Part shown: one piece after another, positions 1-12,243 of the stretch
Layout of the letters: every line of letters starts with the position of its first letter
Position numbering within the stretch: position 1 is the first letter of the stretch
NCBI GenBank assembly: GCA_001414345.1
Contig: LLCB01000032.1
Coordinates: 1 to 64,000 of the forward strand
Source of the DNA: Hymenoscyphus infarciens
Lineage: Eukaryota; Ascomycota; Leotiomycetes; Helotiales; Helotiaceae
Length of the DNA stretch: 64,000 nucleotides
Direction: 5' to 3'
The notes under the pieces: model-generated
The model's database searches: none
Told to the model about the DNA's origin: nothing
Seen by the model: only the letters and a program-made list of their open reading frames with translations
Translations under genes and position numbers: made by a program

Positions 1-16
1 AATAATAATCATCATC

Positions 17-66
<50 letters not shown>

Positions 67-88
67 CATAATAATAATAATAATAATA

Positions 89-166
<78 letters not shown>

Positions 167-177
167 GTAATAATAGT
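1..177. repeat. (ATA)n trinucleotide microsatellite
   Basis: About 177 bases of almost pure AAT/ATA/TAA repeat at the window edge. Occasional ATC and AGT variants interrupt it. It has no coding meaning, and its length is likely to vary between strains or be approximate in the assembly. Confidence 0.95.
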
Positions 178-233
178 TTTTATTCATTCTACACTATCCT
201 CATTAGTAAATTCTATTCCATTTTGTATAATAC

Positions 234-292
234 TCTCATCTCATCTCCTCTCATCTCATCTCCTCTCATCTCATCTCCTCTCATCTCATCTC
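234..292. repeat. Tandem CTCATCTCATCTCCT minisatellite
   Basis: A 15-base pyrimidine-rich unit (CTCATCTCATCTCCT) is repeated nearly four times without change. A short AAATCAAAGC-like repeat follows at about 312-345. Confidence 0.9.
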
Positions 293-345
293 GTATAAGC
301 TTATAGATAGATCAAATCAAAGCAAATCAAAACAAATCAAAGCAG

Positions 346-1708
346 GGAGATGCTTATTATTTAATTTCCCCTAGTCACTAGAAGCTATAGAATTAATTAG
401 CCTGATGATCTTCCATCGCCTTGAGAATGTTACCGTCTCAAGTAAGTCTTTGAGATTCACTCTTGAGAGCAAGTGAATCAATCACCCATCTAACGGTTTT
501 TTTTTTAAAAAAAAACTGCAAAATCCATACTTATGATGTAATGACAAAACGACAGAAAGCTACTGATTCACCTTTTTGTCAGGAGCATGTTATTTTAGGT
601 CCTCAATCATCAAAGGCAACCTTGATTCACGCTTTCAGGACTTGAATTGTCCAGGATCTTTTACTTTTACTTTCTCACTTTTATAAAATCACAAAGGTCA
701 AGTTTCGTGCAGGCAACAAATTTGTTATTAACAAGCAAGCAATGTTATTAACAAGATGCTTTCCCCTTTTGCAATTGATTTTTTCATCACCTCCTCTCAT
801 CAAATCCACCAGTGGTATACACAAACGTACACCTCCCCTCCATTTCCCTTCATCCCCATCCCATTTCCTTCCATTCCATACCATAACCTATCCCATACCA
901 TAACCCATCCCAGTCCCAAGCCGAACCCCCAACCTATTCCCCAAGCTCAGAGCCTAAAAGCTCACAAGCAAAATAATACACAAATGATACCCCCCGACTA
1001 ATATCAGGTACCTTATCAATCAACAGAAGAATTTTTGTTTTCCGTTAAACCCTAAAAGGCTTATCCCCCCTCTTTCCATACCATGCAATGCCAAATGTAA
1101 AACAAAAACTCCCCCTAGCCCCCAGACGCGAAAAGGAAGAAAAGAAGAAAGAAAAAGAGAAATATGCTAGGTCTACCACTGCATCAAGTTGATGGATGAC
1201 AGGGCTGAGAGAAAAAGAGAAGACCTTGTGACCGCTAAAAACGCTATCAGACCATGAGAAAAGTCCATTCCATGTTGAAAAATCCCCCCATTTGTGCCTT
1301 CCATATCGCAATCTTCATATCGCTCGCAAGCAAATGAAGTGTTGAGAATCCGCGAGGAAGGAAGTAGAGGAGGCAGAAAAACGCCGGTTGTTATGACCGT
1401 AGGGACACCACCCATTCTCGAAAGCTGATCGTACAAAAAGGAAGAAAAAAAAAGACTCTGGCCCCCCGCATGTCGTTCATTCCGTCGTCAACAATTTTCG
1501 AAACGCCCCCCCCCCCAAACCGATTTCCACCATACTCTACAAGAAAGAGAGAGACAAAAGAAATTTCTCAATAAAGCAAGATCCAGATCCATTGCGCAAA
1601 ATAGATCTAGAACCCCATATCGAGCAAAGATAGACGTATCAGATCCAGACGACTCTAATAAGATCCAGGCCCAAATATCTTTATAGCAAAAGAGATTTTG
1701 TGATGTGC
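346..1708. other. Gene-free interval downstream of LST7
   Basis: No open reading frame here looks conserved. The interval is pyrimidine-rich on the plus strand and has a C-run at 1506-1516. It should contain the 3' UTR of LST7, which is transcribed leftward. Confidence 0.6.
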
Positions 1709-3263
1709 TCATGAACCCAGGAGAAGGGACATTTCCGCCAACAATCTGACAAAACGAGCATGCAACTCGATGAAGAAGTCCGGGAGTCCAACAATTTCGG
1801 CAAGTCCTCGAGAGCGGAGACTCATACCAGAGAACCGACCATCGCCGCGGTTGCGACCTTGTAGGAACGAGCTTGTTGGTGTGTTGTGGCTGGATGAACC
1901 TCGCTCGGCTCCTAGACGAGGGGACGAGAGCTCAGAGCGCTCAAGTTCGGCTTCAGCGAGAGCTTGGATCCAGGACGCGATTTCGCGAAAGGCAACTGAG
2001 AGTAAGGAGAAGGTTTGCATAGCTCGTTGCTGGCGATGGGTTGAGAGTGACATGAGGGCGTAAACGCGTCGACGTCCGCGAGCATTGGGGTCAGGGATAC
2101 GGAAGAGGAAAGCTGTCGTGTAACCAGCGAGTGCGTCACCAAAGAAAATTGGGCCTCCTGAAGAAGTACTGCCGCCAGAGGATAGACCAGAAGAAAAGGA
2201 GTTCATGAATGGTGAGGTGGGTGAGGAACTTGAGGACTGGCTGGAAGGGGGTAGAGTCTCACAAGAGAGGGTCCGTAGACAGGATTGTCGGATGATAGAG
2301 AAGGATGTGGAGGATAGAGGTTCGTGGGAAGAGGTGTAGTCGACGTGATGGTCATGTGTTGTTGAGCTAGAGCTGCAGGAGGAGTTGCTGGAGGAAGTGG
2401 TAGCTCGAGTCAAGGAGTATGGTAGCTTCGAAGCAGACTTGTCTGCAATAGCACTCTCGGAATCCGAAGATGCGGAGCCTGCAGATTTTGGTGGTGACAG
2501 CTCTTCGATAGGTACATTGACTCGCTCGTAGGGCTTGCGGGTTCGTAAGATGGGACCATTGTTCTCGACTTTGTTGTATGGAACAGGATCCTCCTTGGTC
2601 TTCTTGGGAAGCGTCAAGGCACAATTGTCGCATGGGATGGCCCGCTTCTTGTCGTTCTCGTCGTAGGTCTTGCGGAAACTCGAGTCGCGTCTGCCAGAGT
2701 GTCCGCCTTGTAGTTGTGCTACGCGTGGGCTCTCCAGTGGTGTCTCAATGGAGGAAGACGAGGAGGTCGAGACTTGAGATTGGAAGCTGGTACTTTGCGT
2801 TGTGACACCCTCATTTCCACTTGGTTTTTCTGACGAGGTCGAATTTGTTCCATCGCCCTTACCGGCACTCGAACCGTAGGCTAGTCCCGACAGACTGTCC
2901 GAGGGATTCAAGGAGCGCGTACTGCTGCTGGGTCTTCGAGAACCGCTGAAGGATTCCTCTTCTTGATAGCACGAGGCGCAACCGACTGGAAAGGCTTCCG
3001 TTACGAGAATCGCGGTGGGGCCATGGGTATCGCAGTAATGTGCCAGGCACAACTTAATAAGACAGATGTCAGTCAGCCATTGATTCCCATCTGTAAGGTC
3101 TGAAGAGGTTCGCGTCCGATCTTGTGCTCCTTGTGCTATGAGGCAAACACAAGGCGCAGGCGATTGCGGGGCAAGTGCCCCAAAGGCAAAAGAAGAGGGA
3201 GGGGGATTTCTCAGGCCTTGAAAGAAGCTCCAAGAGGGCAAAGATACTTACAATGGAAGACAT
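1709..3263 (-). CDS. LST7: Lst7 / folliculin family protein
   Basis: Predicted 451-aa protein from two exons: 3263-3252 and 3052-1709. The first exon encodes only MSSI and ends at GTAAGT; the intron closes with TTATTAAG. Splicing gives MSSILCLAHYCDTHGP, which matches the folliculin N-terminus (a short hydrophobic start, then CxxHGP). A second conserved block lies near residues 315-335 (GYTTAFLFRIPDPNARGRR). Between them are Ser-rich low-complexity stretches and a CDNC pair. In yeast, Lst7 forms the Lst4-Lst7 GAP complex that acts on Rag GTPases at the vacuole to control TORC1; that role is inferred from the family. The open frame continues upstream of 3052 but has no ATG, so the tiny first exon is preferred. 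The Ser-rich inserts make it much longer than yeast Lst7. Confidence 0.85.
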
Positions 3264-6200
3264 TTTGGCTATACTTCCTCACGAGGTCTACAGATCGGAC
3301 CCAAGTCGGTAGTTGGAGGAGGTGGAGGTGGGAGATCGGACTGAGTGGTGCCGCCAAAGATCGAAAGGCTTCAATCCCGAGGGCCCAAGGTTGTGGTGTG
3401 TGAGGGTGTGCGAGGGTCTCAGTTTGGTGGCTCAAGGCCACGCTTGAATGAGAATGGGGAGAATGTTGTTGCAGTGAATAGACACCGCTGGTCAGGAAAT
3501 TGGTTGTGGTGTTGTGTGCCCTTTGCCTTTGGAAATTGGGAGAGAATGGGAATGGGTTGAGGTGTATAGTACTTGGTGGTGAAAGTGAAGGCTGGGCCAG
3601 GCTTCTTCCGACGGTCTGACTAGGGGCCACTTCAGAGGGGCCACTTCGGCACTCAGGCCTTCTTAGCGTCTTCTATCGGCTCCACTGGGCCCACCTGCAC
3701 TGTCTCAACTGCCCAACTGCCACGGACTGCCACGGACTGCCACGCGGGCTGTTGAAGATTGGCGAAGGGTGATGTCTCGGTTGAACAATGAGGCAGAAGT
3801 GGCTGAGGTAGCAAAGTACCCTACCCTAACTAAGAACGGAAATACTTTTCAATAATATAAAGTCAGAGGAGTTTGTTAGAGAAAGAGTAGCAAATGTGCA
3901 AAGATGCAAGACACTGAACAGGACAGGCGCCTCTTTAATATAACTGCAGCGACGGAAGTCGTAGTAGCGGAATAAGCACGATCATGACCGAAGGACAACC
4001 AACAACTGCTTCGCTTCACCGCTTCAAGTACTAGTATCAGTATCACCAACCAGAACCATGTCTATACATCTACACCCAGCAGGGTAGTTGAGTTCGGTGT
4101 GCTTGCTGCGCATACCAACGGGTTCAAGAAGATCCTGGAACTTACTATACCTTAGTAGTCCTTCTCTAAGTCCAAGCAGAACACTCTTCTACAGACTTCC
4201 AGGATAGTTACTTATCAGCTGCTGTAAGCAAACGGGACGAGCCATACAAAGCTCCTTTGCGGAAGAGACAGTCAGCACGCCAGCCCGTTAAGTGCCGTGC
4301 CGTGTCGTGCCCAAAGAGGAAGACGGGAAGAAAGAAGCAAATACCTCGCCGCCTCTTCGCGTATCAAAGACTCAAAGAGAGCTGACCGAGGACGATCATA
4401 TTGCAGCTCTCGAGCTACCGCCTCTACCCAGAAAAGAAAAGGAAAAGGGGAAACTTCTCGTGTGCTTCGAAAAAGGGGGGCCTAGCCGATCAAACAGCAC
4501 CTCCACAGTCTCTCTTTCCTGAAAAGGACCCAGAGGAAAGAATGATTGGAAATGCCATCAGACGAACAGGAAAAGCGGTCTTGGCCTCATCCCCAGATGT
4601 TGCTTATCGCTGTGCATATGTGGTTTGTAGCTGCCACATACCACCCTTGTACACACACCATCTTGCAGCACCCCACCTCGCCACACCTCATCAACCACCG
4701 ACACAAGACCAATTGTAGCCTTCACAGCTTTCAGCCTGACTGTCAACCCCCCGTCCTAAAACCATTCACAGAAAAATTGGAAGCATCACAACCCTCATAA
4801 ATCCCTCTTTCAGCCATTTCAACGCTCCTCTCTCGGTCACACTTTCCAACTCCAAATCCATACCCCACCCTCCTCGGAGAGTAACATCAAGGCAGATTGA
4901 GGCTAAGTAGTTCGCACATGGTTCGCATGAATACAAAAAACATGGTACTCCATCCATCCCGTCCTCCATCAAGTACCCCATACCCAACTCGGCGCCTCGG
5001 ATGCGGGGAAATATGGAGAATTCAACATGAGAACCAGCGAGCTTGCCCTCTTATCCAAGCCTCTCGTCCAATTCCTTCTCTAACTAGCCAGTCTGGCATC
5101 CATCACGGCCCGCAAATCCTTCTTCGAAACACGGGTACCGTTTTCTCGGCTGAATACCCAACGACGACGACGACCAGGAAAAGGAGCAAGCCAAGTAACC
5201 ACCTAAGTATAACAACCCTCTTATAATCTCCTACGCAATACCACCCGCGTGTGATCTCCCAGGAACGCATCTCGGGTCCCAGTTTAGAAATGGTATCCTG
5301 CCTCTCTACCCTACTCGAGTATTATGTCACCTCCACTTCGGAGCCGGTCAAACATGGTGATCAGGAGTTCGTCCGAACCTTGGAGAGGAATCCTTCCGAG
5401 GGGACAATTAATTTCAATGTGGGTTTTGGGGACGATGGACTTGGAAGAGGTCACACTAAGGATTCTTGAAGGAAGACCGAAAGGAGATTTTGCGGAAGAA
5501 GTATGCCGGAATTCGGAGGAATCCCCCATTTATCTATCGTGTTGAATTTCCCCGACTTTTTTCAGTGGTTTGAGATTGTGAGGGATGTTCGTTCCGTCTT
5601 GAATCTTGATGTACGAAAGTATGATGGAATGAAGATTTCTGGTTGCGTGGATTGATGATTCTTGGGATTTATTTTGTGGCCAAGTCGGCTTGGGGTAGGT
5701 TGTGGAAGGAATGTAAGAAAGAATCTTTCTCGGAAAGTTGGCGATAGTCCACATGCTCTTAGCTCTAGCTAGATCTCTATTACAAAGAAAGTAAAGTACT
5801 AAAAAAGACCCACAACTTTTCAATACCAACTACTTTAACAAGAACGGATGTACCTCAGATATCACTTACCCCAGACTTTACCCACTTCAAGAAGTCCGCC
5901 GAATGATCTAACCGATGTTTTTTGCTACCGCATTAGCTATACCTATAGACCAAGATTTTACACTGCTCTGGCGCCTAAGCTGTTGCTAGGAGGTAGTAAA
6001 ACAGTACGATGATGAATGTAAAGAAGAATAAATTCCCTCCGTTTCCAAGCCACGTCGTTGTTTTGAATAAAACAGGATAGGTATCGCTCCACGTGCAATT
6101 AATTGCTCCGTCTCTCCAACCGTCAGGACTAGGATGCATTACAAAACTGCGAATATGTGAAAACTCCAAGTAAGCTATACTCCCCGAGTCTTCGTACGCA

Positions 6201-7929
6201 TTCTTCCTCTATTCTTAATAATTATAACTATATTTATCTTTCAGAGCCTAAGATTTAGGTATCTTTAAATTCTTCCAAATGCTCTCGGATGACAAATGTG
6301 ATTCCTCTCCAAATCCAAACCAAACCAATCCAAACCACCCCACCCTTCACATCACACCCGACAACCTCTCCCCTCTATTTAATCAAACCACTTCCCAACA
6401 ACCACCTCTCAAAATCTCTATTCTATTCTATTCTCAACTCTCAACCCTCAGCCCTCAACTCAACCCTCCAACCCACTTACCCAAGTTCAGAAATTCTAAC
6501 CAGAACCTCAGTTCAACCCAGCATAGCCGTTGTCCCACCCCCTCCAAAACACCGGAGATATCTAAGGTACAAGATAAGACGGTGAGGGGATGGTGGAACG
6601 TGGAACGTGGTACATACATATTCCGACATTATGACGAGAAAACCAAGACAAGACCGAGGACGTACCTAGGGTATGTAATTAATTACCTCACGCAAATGGG
6701 TTTGGATCGATCGAGGGTGTTCCTACGTCTTTGTTTTTAAATGGTGAGTCGGGTTTCTATTTTTTCTTTTTTTTTCGATTCGTGGTTGGGAGGTGTTGTG
6801 AGACCTGAGGACTTGTTAGCAAACGAATGACTTTTTTTTCTTCTGTATACAGTGTGGGAAGTGAGGAGAGGAGGGTAGGGTAGGGTGGAGTAGTTGCTGA
6901 GGTACTATTTTACTCTACTCAACGGGTTTACTCTACTCTACCCTATTTAGCAGTACTCGGAGTAACTCAGAGTACTACTTGAGTAGGACGGGCCGAGTCT
7001 CGGAGTGGCTTCGGAAGTGCCGCAGGGAGCTGGCCTTTTCAAAGAAAGAGGCTAAGGAGGAAAGAAAGAGGAGAGAGAAGGAGAAGGAATCCGACGCGAT
7101 TAAACTTGAGGATGCTTAGTTTATTAGTAAGTAGATAGGGTAGATAGTGGTTTTTTATCTTATAGATCTCTTGGAAATATATTCACTTCTACTCGGAGTA
7201 AGCTCTTATTACATAAGTAGTCTAAAGTAACTATTCTCCTCTACTTAACGGAGTCACTACTCAAACTACTCAGAGTACTCAGAGTACTCAGAGTACTCAG
7301 AAAACTACTTGAGTTCCTGAGTATTTCGTACTTACACTTTCTCTATAAAAGCTAGAGAGTTTGAAGTCAATTGAGCATAACTCTACAAACACCCCCTTTC
7401 TCATTCCGCAAGTCTAACTCGAAATAGGTATTATCCGAAGAGACTCAAGGAACAAGATCCTTGACACTACTCTCAAAGATCTCAAGAATCCTAGCCTGAA
7501 TCGTATAATTAAAGTGAAAATTGGTATTCGTAGAGTAATCTCCCCTTCTCCTACCTTTTCTTTGATATAAGTTTTACGAGGTAGTTTTGGAAGAGAGGCG
7601 TGCTCTTAGGTAGGTATCTTGGGACCTGCATTTTTCGGCCCGTGTCACAGCTTTTACATGCGTTTTCTTCTTCTTTTCCCGGTATTAAGTACCTTGATTT
7701 TGTTGTCTTGGTTTTGTTGCTCGTACTTGAATTCTCTCCACTTCTGCTAAGATATTCAAGTAGCTTAGCTTGAAGTTAAATTTGTTTGAGACTCTAACTC
7801 TTCACACTACCTATTTCTAGATTTGCGATAACCCTTCTGCTACCCGAGTTAAGAAAGCCTTTTCTACTCCTCGTTTCTCAAGTAAAATAATCATTAATTT
7901 CAAATGTCTTTCACAAGCAACCGGGTAAA
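3264..7929. other. Long gene-poor interval
   Basis: About 4.7 kb without a recognisable gene. It starts with the LST7 upstream region, which contains a threefold CCACGGACTG repeat near 3719-3742. The open frames are short, low in complexity and match nothing I know. At about 6990-7109 a Lys/Glu/Arg-rich frame ending in stop could be a gene scrap, but it cannot be assigned. Confidence 0.5.
6895..7320. repeat. Degenerate ACTCAGAGT / CTACTC repeat cluster
   Basis: Two blocks (about 6900-6990 and 7185-7320) are built from CTACTC, GAGTACT and ACTCAGAGT words. A perfect short array of AGTACTCAG units lies at about 7268-7302. Copies occur in both orientations, so the strand could form hairpins. No terminal repeats of a transposon are evident. 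Confidence 0.6.
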
Positions 7930-8665
7930 GTGACCTGCGGATTGCTTAATCAAAAGCTTTCGGCCCTCTATCATCATAGGCGACCCATGCACTCCAAGCC
8001 CCCTCACCTCTCCTTCCCGTTCCCCAAGATTAATGACCGTATCATCAACTTCTTTCCACCCAAACCTCTCATAGCCCCCCTGACATCCCCACAAGATTTC
8101 TGCACAAACACCTCTTCCTTCTCAAGCTCACAAGTCTCAAAACCACACCTTAACATTCCAGATCCAAGTCCTTTTCTCTAAAGGAGGCGTAAGCCATAAA
8201 ACCCCCCAAACTACAAAAGGTGATCATTTGGGGGATTTTCATATCATTAACAAGAAAGTGAAGTTGGGGGACTAAAGGGGGGTCTCACCATAATATACCC
8301 TCCCAGCCACAAGAGCCCAACAACTGTGCTCTTCCCTCTTCATATAAAACTCGCGGAACGGCATACCTTCCTCTCTCTATCTTCCGGATCTTACCTAGGT
8401 ATCTCCCACGTCCCATCTTCCCAACGTACAATCCCAAACCCCACAGTTTCTCCCCTGCTATCCAACATAACCTTCATAACATGCGCATCCTCATTCGAAA
8501 AGCTTTCGCGTATCTCGAGGTAAAGAAGTCTCGCTGTAACTCGACGGACGTGTCATGTTAATGGCGGAACATGAAGCGAATCACGATCTCGTACTCCATG
8601 CTGCGATGACGATGTTTGTCATGGATGCGAGATCTGCAGTTGTTGCTAGTAAGATATGGAATCAC
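7930..8665 (-). pseudogene. Decayed GNAT-type N-acetyltransferase
   Basis: Pieces of one protein are read in order on the minus strand but in different frames. An N-terminal ATTADLASMTNIVIAAW is near 8660-8610, HVMKVMLDSRGETVGFG near 8490-8430, and YERFGWKEVDDTVINL near 8085-8035. This order and wording is typical of fungal GNAT acetyltransferases, where GYERFGW-x-EV is the C-terminal strand. Stops and frameshifts separate the pieces. A stretch at about 8195-8290, bounded by ACCCCCC and GGGGGGT, may be a small insertion. Not functional as read. Confidence 0.55.
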
Positions 8666-8699
8666 GGCATTGCTATTTAGGAATTCATGACACACCAAA

Positions 8700-10521
8700 G
8701 GAGGTATTTTTTTTTGGAAGTTGAAGCCGGAGGAACGGGTTGTAAAAGCAAGACTTGCCAACTTAGTCCAACATAAGCTTAAATATATGTTCATGGTGCT
8801 TATAGCCGCGCTGAAGCGTGTTTACCGAGCAAGTTCAATTCAAACGAACTTCCAAATGAGATATCTTACCCGATACTAACCAACCAACCAACACTTCATA
8901 TGATACAGATTAAAAAGCACTCGGAGTAGTGACCTCATTAGACAGGACTACCTAACTCGTTCCGGCAAAAACGACTCCAACTCCTCTCGATCAATGCAGG
9001 TGGGCCACAACCAATAGATCCATAACGAAATACATTACTCCATGTGTCCAACTCAGACCCATAAGCTTTATCCCACCCGCGCACATGACAAAGCGCAGAA
9101 AAATTTACAAACAGTTCTTTTTTCCACAATGAGAGATGCCTCCCCAGAGAATCACTCGGTCCTCAGTGCTTGCCAGGTAGAATGTAAGACTCTCAGGAAT
9201 GTAATGCAGTACATAACTCTGACACCGAGAAACCAAGAAAATATCGAGCACCTAGGTCAACAGTATAATTACCCGCCCAGGACCTCAGGGACTCCTTTTG
9301 AACCAACTTGGAAGGACTCGAGTTTTGTATAACTCGAATATGCAGTAAGCCTGACATATCATCGAGTAAGACGAGCATCATGTTTGAGGGCCGAAAAGAG
9401 AGAGAAATCAGCCAGTAGACTAGAGGCAAGCCACGAGTCTTGGGAACTCAAGAAACGTTATCGCATGCGCCAATTTCACTAATTCCAAGAAGCTCAAATC
9501 ATCATCACCACAACAATCACAACAAGACAAAACTTTGAGTGCAAGCGTATCAAATTCAGCTAGCAAAAGGAACAAAACACAACCATCGAACCAATTCGAT
9601 GAAGAGCCATGCTATATCTCCCATACCAGCAACACCCCAAAAAAAGTTTTTTTTCTTCTCGTTTTTTCTTCCCCAAATTTTGTGGTTTCTTCTCCTCCTC
9701 TCACCAAATGTCAGGCTCGTTCGTGTCCTAGAGTACGAAACGAGGGACCATAATTGCCAAATCTTGGGTATCCAGACATACACGCGCACAACCATCCTCT
9801 CCCATCCCAAACACCCCCTTCCACCATCTTTCCTAACCCACCGACACCACCCCTACTAATTCCCCATCAAATAAAGTAAACACTCCCGCCAGTAACATTT
9901 CGCCAAAGACCGAGAGTCAAATGCCAAATCAAACTCTCCTTTGCAACCCATCATCCCAACCTTCCGTCCATGCCAACCCCCATCAGCCCTATCCCTAGCC
10001 CCATGCTCAGAGAGGAGAAAGAAGCTAATCATGAGCCATCAGGAACAAAAATAGAAAAAGCAAAAACACAAAAAATATGAGTTTTCTGCCGACGCCATCC
10101 AGTTCATGCCCTTTCTTGCTAGCCCGACTCCAGGTATCGTATGAAACGACACCATACCGAAAAAACAAAACGCCATTTTTACGCCGGTTCCGACCAGTCA
10201 TGATATCAGGTTTCAAAGCCGCTGAACTTTTGCTGTCCCGCTGCTCCTCGTCTGACCAGAGAGGCATTCGACAAGAAAGAAATAAAGGAAAAATGAAAAT
10301 CGTATGTTACAAACGCGAAGCTGAACCCCTAGCAAGAGATCATCCTAAACCAACCGCGATACCAGACAGAACAGAGTTGGAAACCCAATTTGCTGGCAAG
10401 ATGCGAAAAGAGCGAATCCTCAGGGTAGTGTCGCTTCGTGTCTATCGTAAAGTCGAAATGTGAAAGAGGAATATGTACAAAATCTAAAGAACCTGGGCGT
10501 TGGAAGCAAATAGGAAAGGAA
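8700..10521. other. Gene-free interval downstream of DHH1
   Basis: Two minus-strand open frames (9429-9193 and 9129-8938) look protein-like but match no family I can name; they may be another relic. The right part (about 10300-10521) should be the DHH1 3' UTR. Confidence 0.45.
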
Positions 10522-12243
10522 CTACTGAGTTGGAACGTGCTGACCACGCCCACCTCTCTGTCCCTCGAATCCGTTCTGTCGACCTTGGCCACCACTACTC
10601 TGAGCTCCGCCTCGGCGGTTGTTGGAGTTTGGCTCAAATCTGCCATTTCCACGAGAGAAGTTTTGACCTTGGCGTTGGCCTTGTGGTTGTCTTTGACCTT
10701 GGGTCTGATTCGAGTTATTTGGGCGCCCATTACCATAACCCCCCTGGTTACCTGCCCGTTGATTGCCAGTTTGCTCACGTGGCTGTTGCGGTTGAGATGA
10801 CTGATCCCGCCCAGAAGGTTGACGGTTAGTTTGGAAGTTTGAAATTGGTCGTGGAATGTTCTCCGGGGTATCATAAACGTAGAGATTCTTATCAATGGTT
10901 GCAGGAATGGCTTGAATCTCAGTACCGAGGTCTCGTTCAATATTGTAAAGGTTGAATCGATCATCCCAATTGATAAGGTTGATCGCCAGACCCAAGTGGC
11001 CAAAACGTCCCGATCGACCAATACGATGGAGATAGGTTTCGGCGTTCTTGGGGAAGTCGAAATTGATGACTACATTAACCGCCTGAATATCAATTCCTCG
11101 GGTCAGCAGATCAGAGCAGACAAGGTTTCGGCAAACACCATTGCGGAAATCATGGAAAACACGATTACGGTTTGCTTGGATCATACGGGCGTGACTGTAG
11201 AAACACGAATATCCTAATTCAGTGATCTTCTTGGCAAGTAATTCGACTCTGTTTGTGGAATTACAGAAGATGATGGACTGGTTGATTTGGAGTTTGGAGA
11301 ACAGAGTGTTAAGGCAATGAACCTTTTGTTTCTCCTCAACGAATGCATAATATTGGGTGATACCACGAAGGGTAAGCTCGTCCATAAGGTTGATCTCGTA
11401 CGGACTCGTCATGTTTTTGTCTGAGAAGGTCTTGACGGTGATGGGGAATGTTGCGCTGAAGAGCATGACTTGTCGGTCGTTCGGGTGAAACTGGAGCAGT
11501 TGCTCAATGACAGGTGTGAATTCGGGTGAGAGTAATTTATCAGCTTCGTCCATGATGAACATAGGACATTCGCTGAGGTCGGCAACATTCTTTCCTGCCA
11601 GATCGAGAATTCGACCTGGTGTGCCAACGATAATATGAACTGGATCTGCAAGACGCACAATGTCGTCGCGCAGTGTGGTACCACCCGTGGTAACCATAAC
11701 ATTGATGCCCAGGTGTTTGCCGAGGGTCTTGCACACTTGCGAGGTTTGTAAGGCGAGTTCTCGAGTTGGGACAAGGATTAAACATTGAACCTTGGAGCTT
11801 TTTGGGTTGATGCGCTCGAGTGCAGGGATGACGAATGCCGCGGTCTTACCAGTACCGTTCTTCGCTCGAGCAAGTATATCTCGTCCAGTAAGGGCTACGG
11901 GGATCGCCTCCTCTTGAATGGGTGAAGGCTTTTCGAATCCGGCTTCAAAGATGCCCATCAACAGGTCTCTCTTGAGGCTGAACTCCTCAAACTCCAACCC
12001 CTTTGTAGCGGTGACATCCTATGCGGACTGTTAGCACTGGCAGCATGTCTCGGGAGGCTGATCGTACTTCGGTTTGATGTCTCGTGTCTTTGGCAGGAAC
12101 CTTGAGGGCCTTCTTCCAGTCATCAGGCCCAGCCCCGTCACTATACGCCAATGAGATGAGCTGGTGTTGATACGGTCTATGGCAGGCAGGGATACGTACG
12201 TAAGCTTTGTGCTTTCTAGCTGGTTTGCTAGTGAATCGGCCAT
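10522..12243 (-). CDS. DHH1: DEAD-box RNA helicase Dhh1/DDX6
   Basis: Predicted 537-aa protein from three exons: 12243-12200, 12140-12068 and 12018-10522. The spliced N-terminus [15 protein letters not shown]...[14 protein letters not shown] is the usual filamentous-fungal Dhh1 start. Helicase motifs appear in order: [10 protein letters not shown] (about residue 92), [21 protein letters not shown] (about 195), [15 protein letters not shown] and [10 protein letters not shown]. The tail after about residue 425 is Gln/Asn/Gly-rich and low in complexity, as expected for a P-body protein. Dhh1 activates decapping and represses translation of mRNAs in the cytoplasm; this is family knowledge. The introns are 59 and 49 nt. 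Confidence 0.97.

Noticed and set aside
3211..3630. 139-codon minus-strand frame upstream of LST7
   Set aside because: Ser/Pro/His-rich with no conserved wording, and in conflict with the LST7 start exon; taken as 5' flank.
6279..6740. 153-codon plus-strand frame
   Set aside because: Pro/Asn/Ser-rich translation of C-rich repeats (CCAAACC, CTCAACTC); no conserved segment or plausible gene structure.
10329..11021. 230-codon minus-strand frame inside the DHH1 tail
   Set aside because: Out-of-frame reading of the low-complexity Gln/Asn/Gly-rich C-terminus of DHH1.
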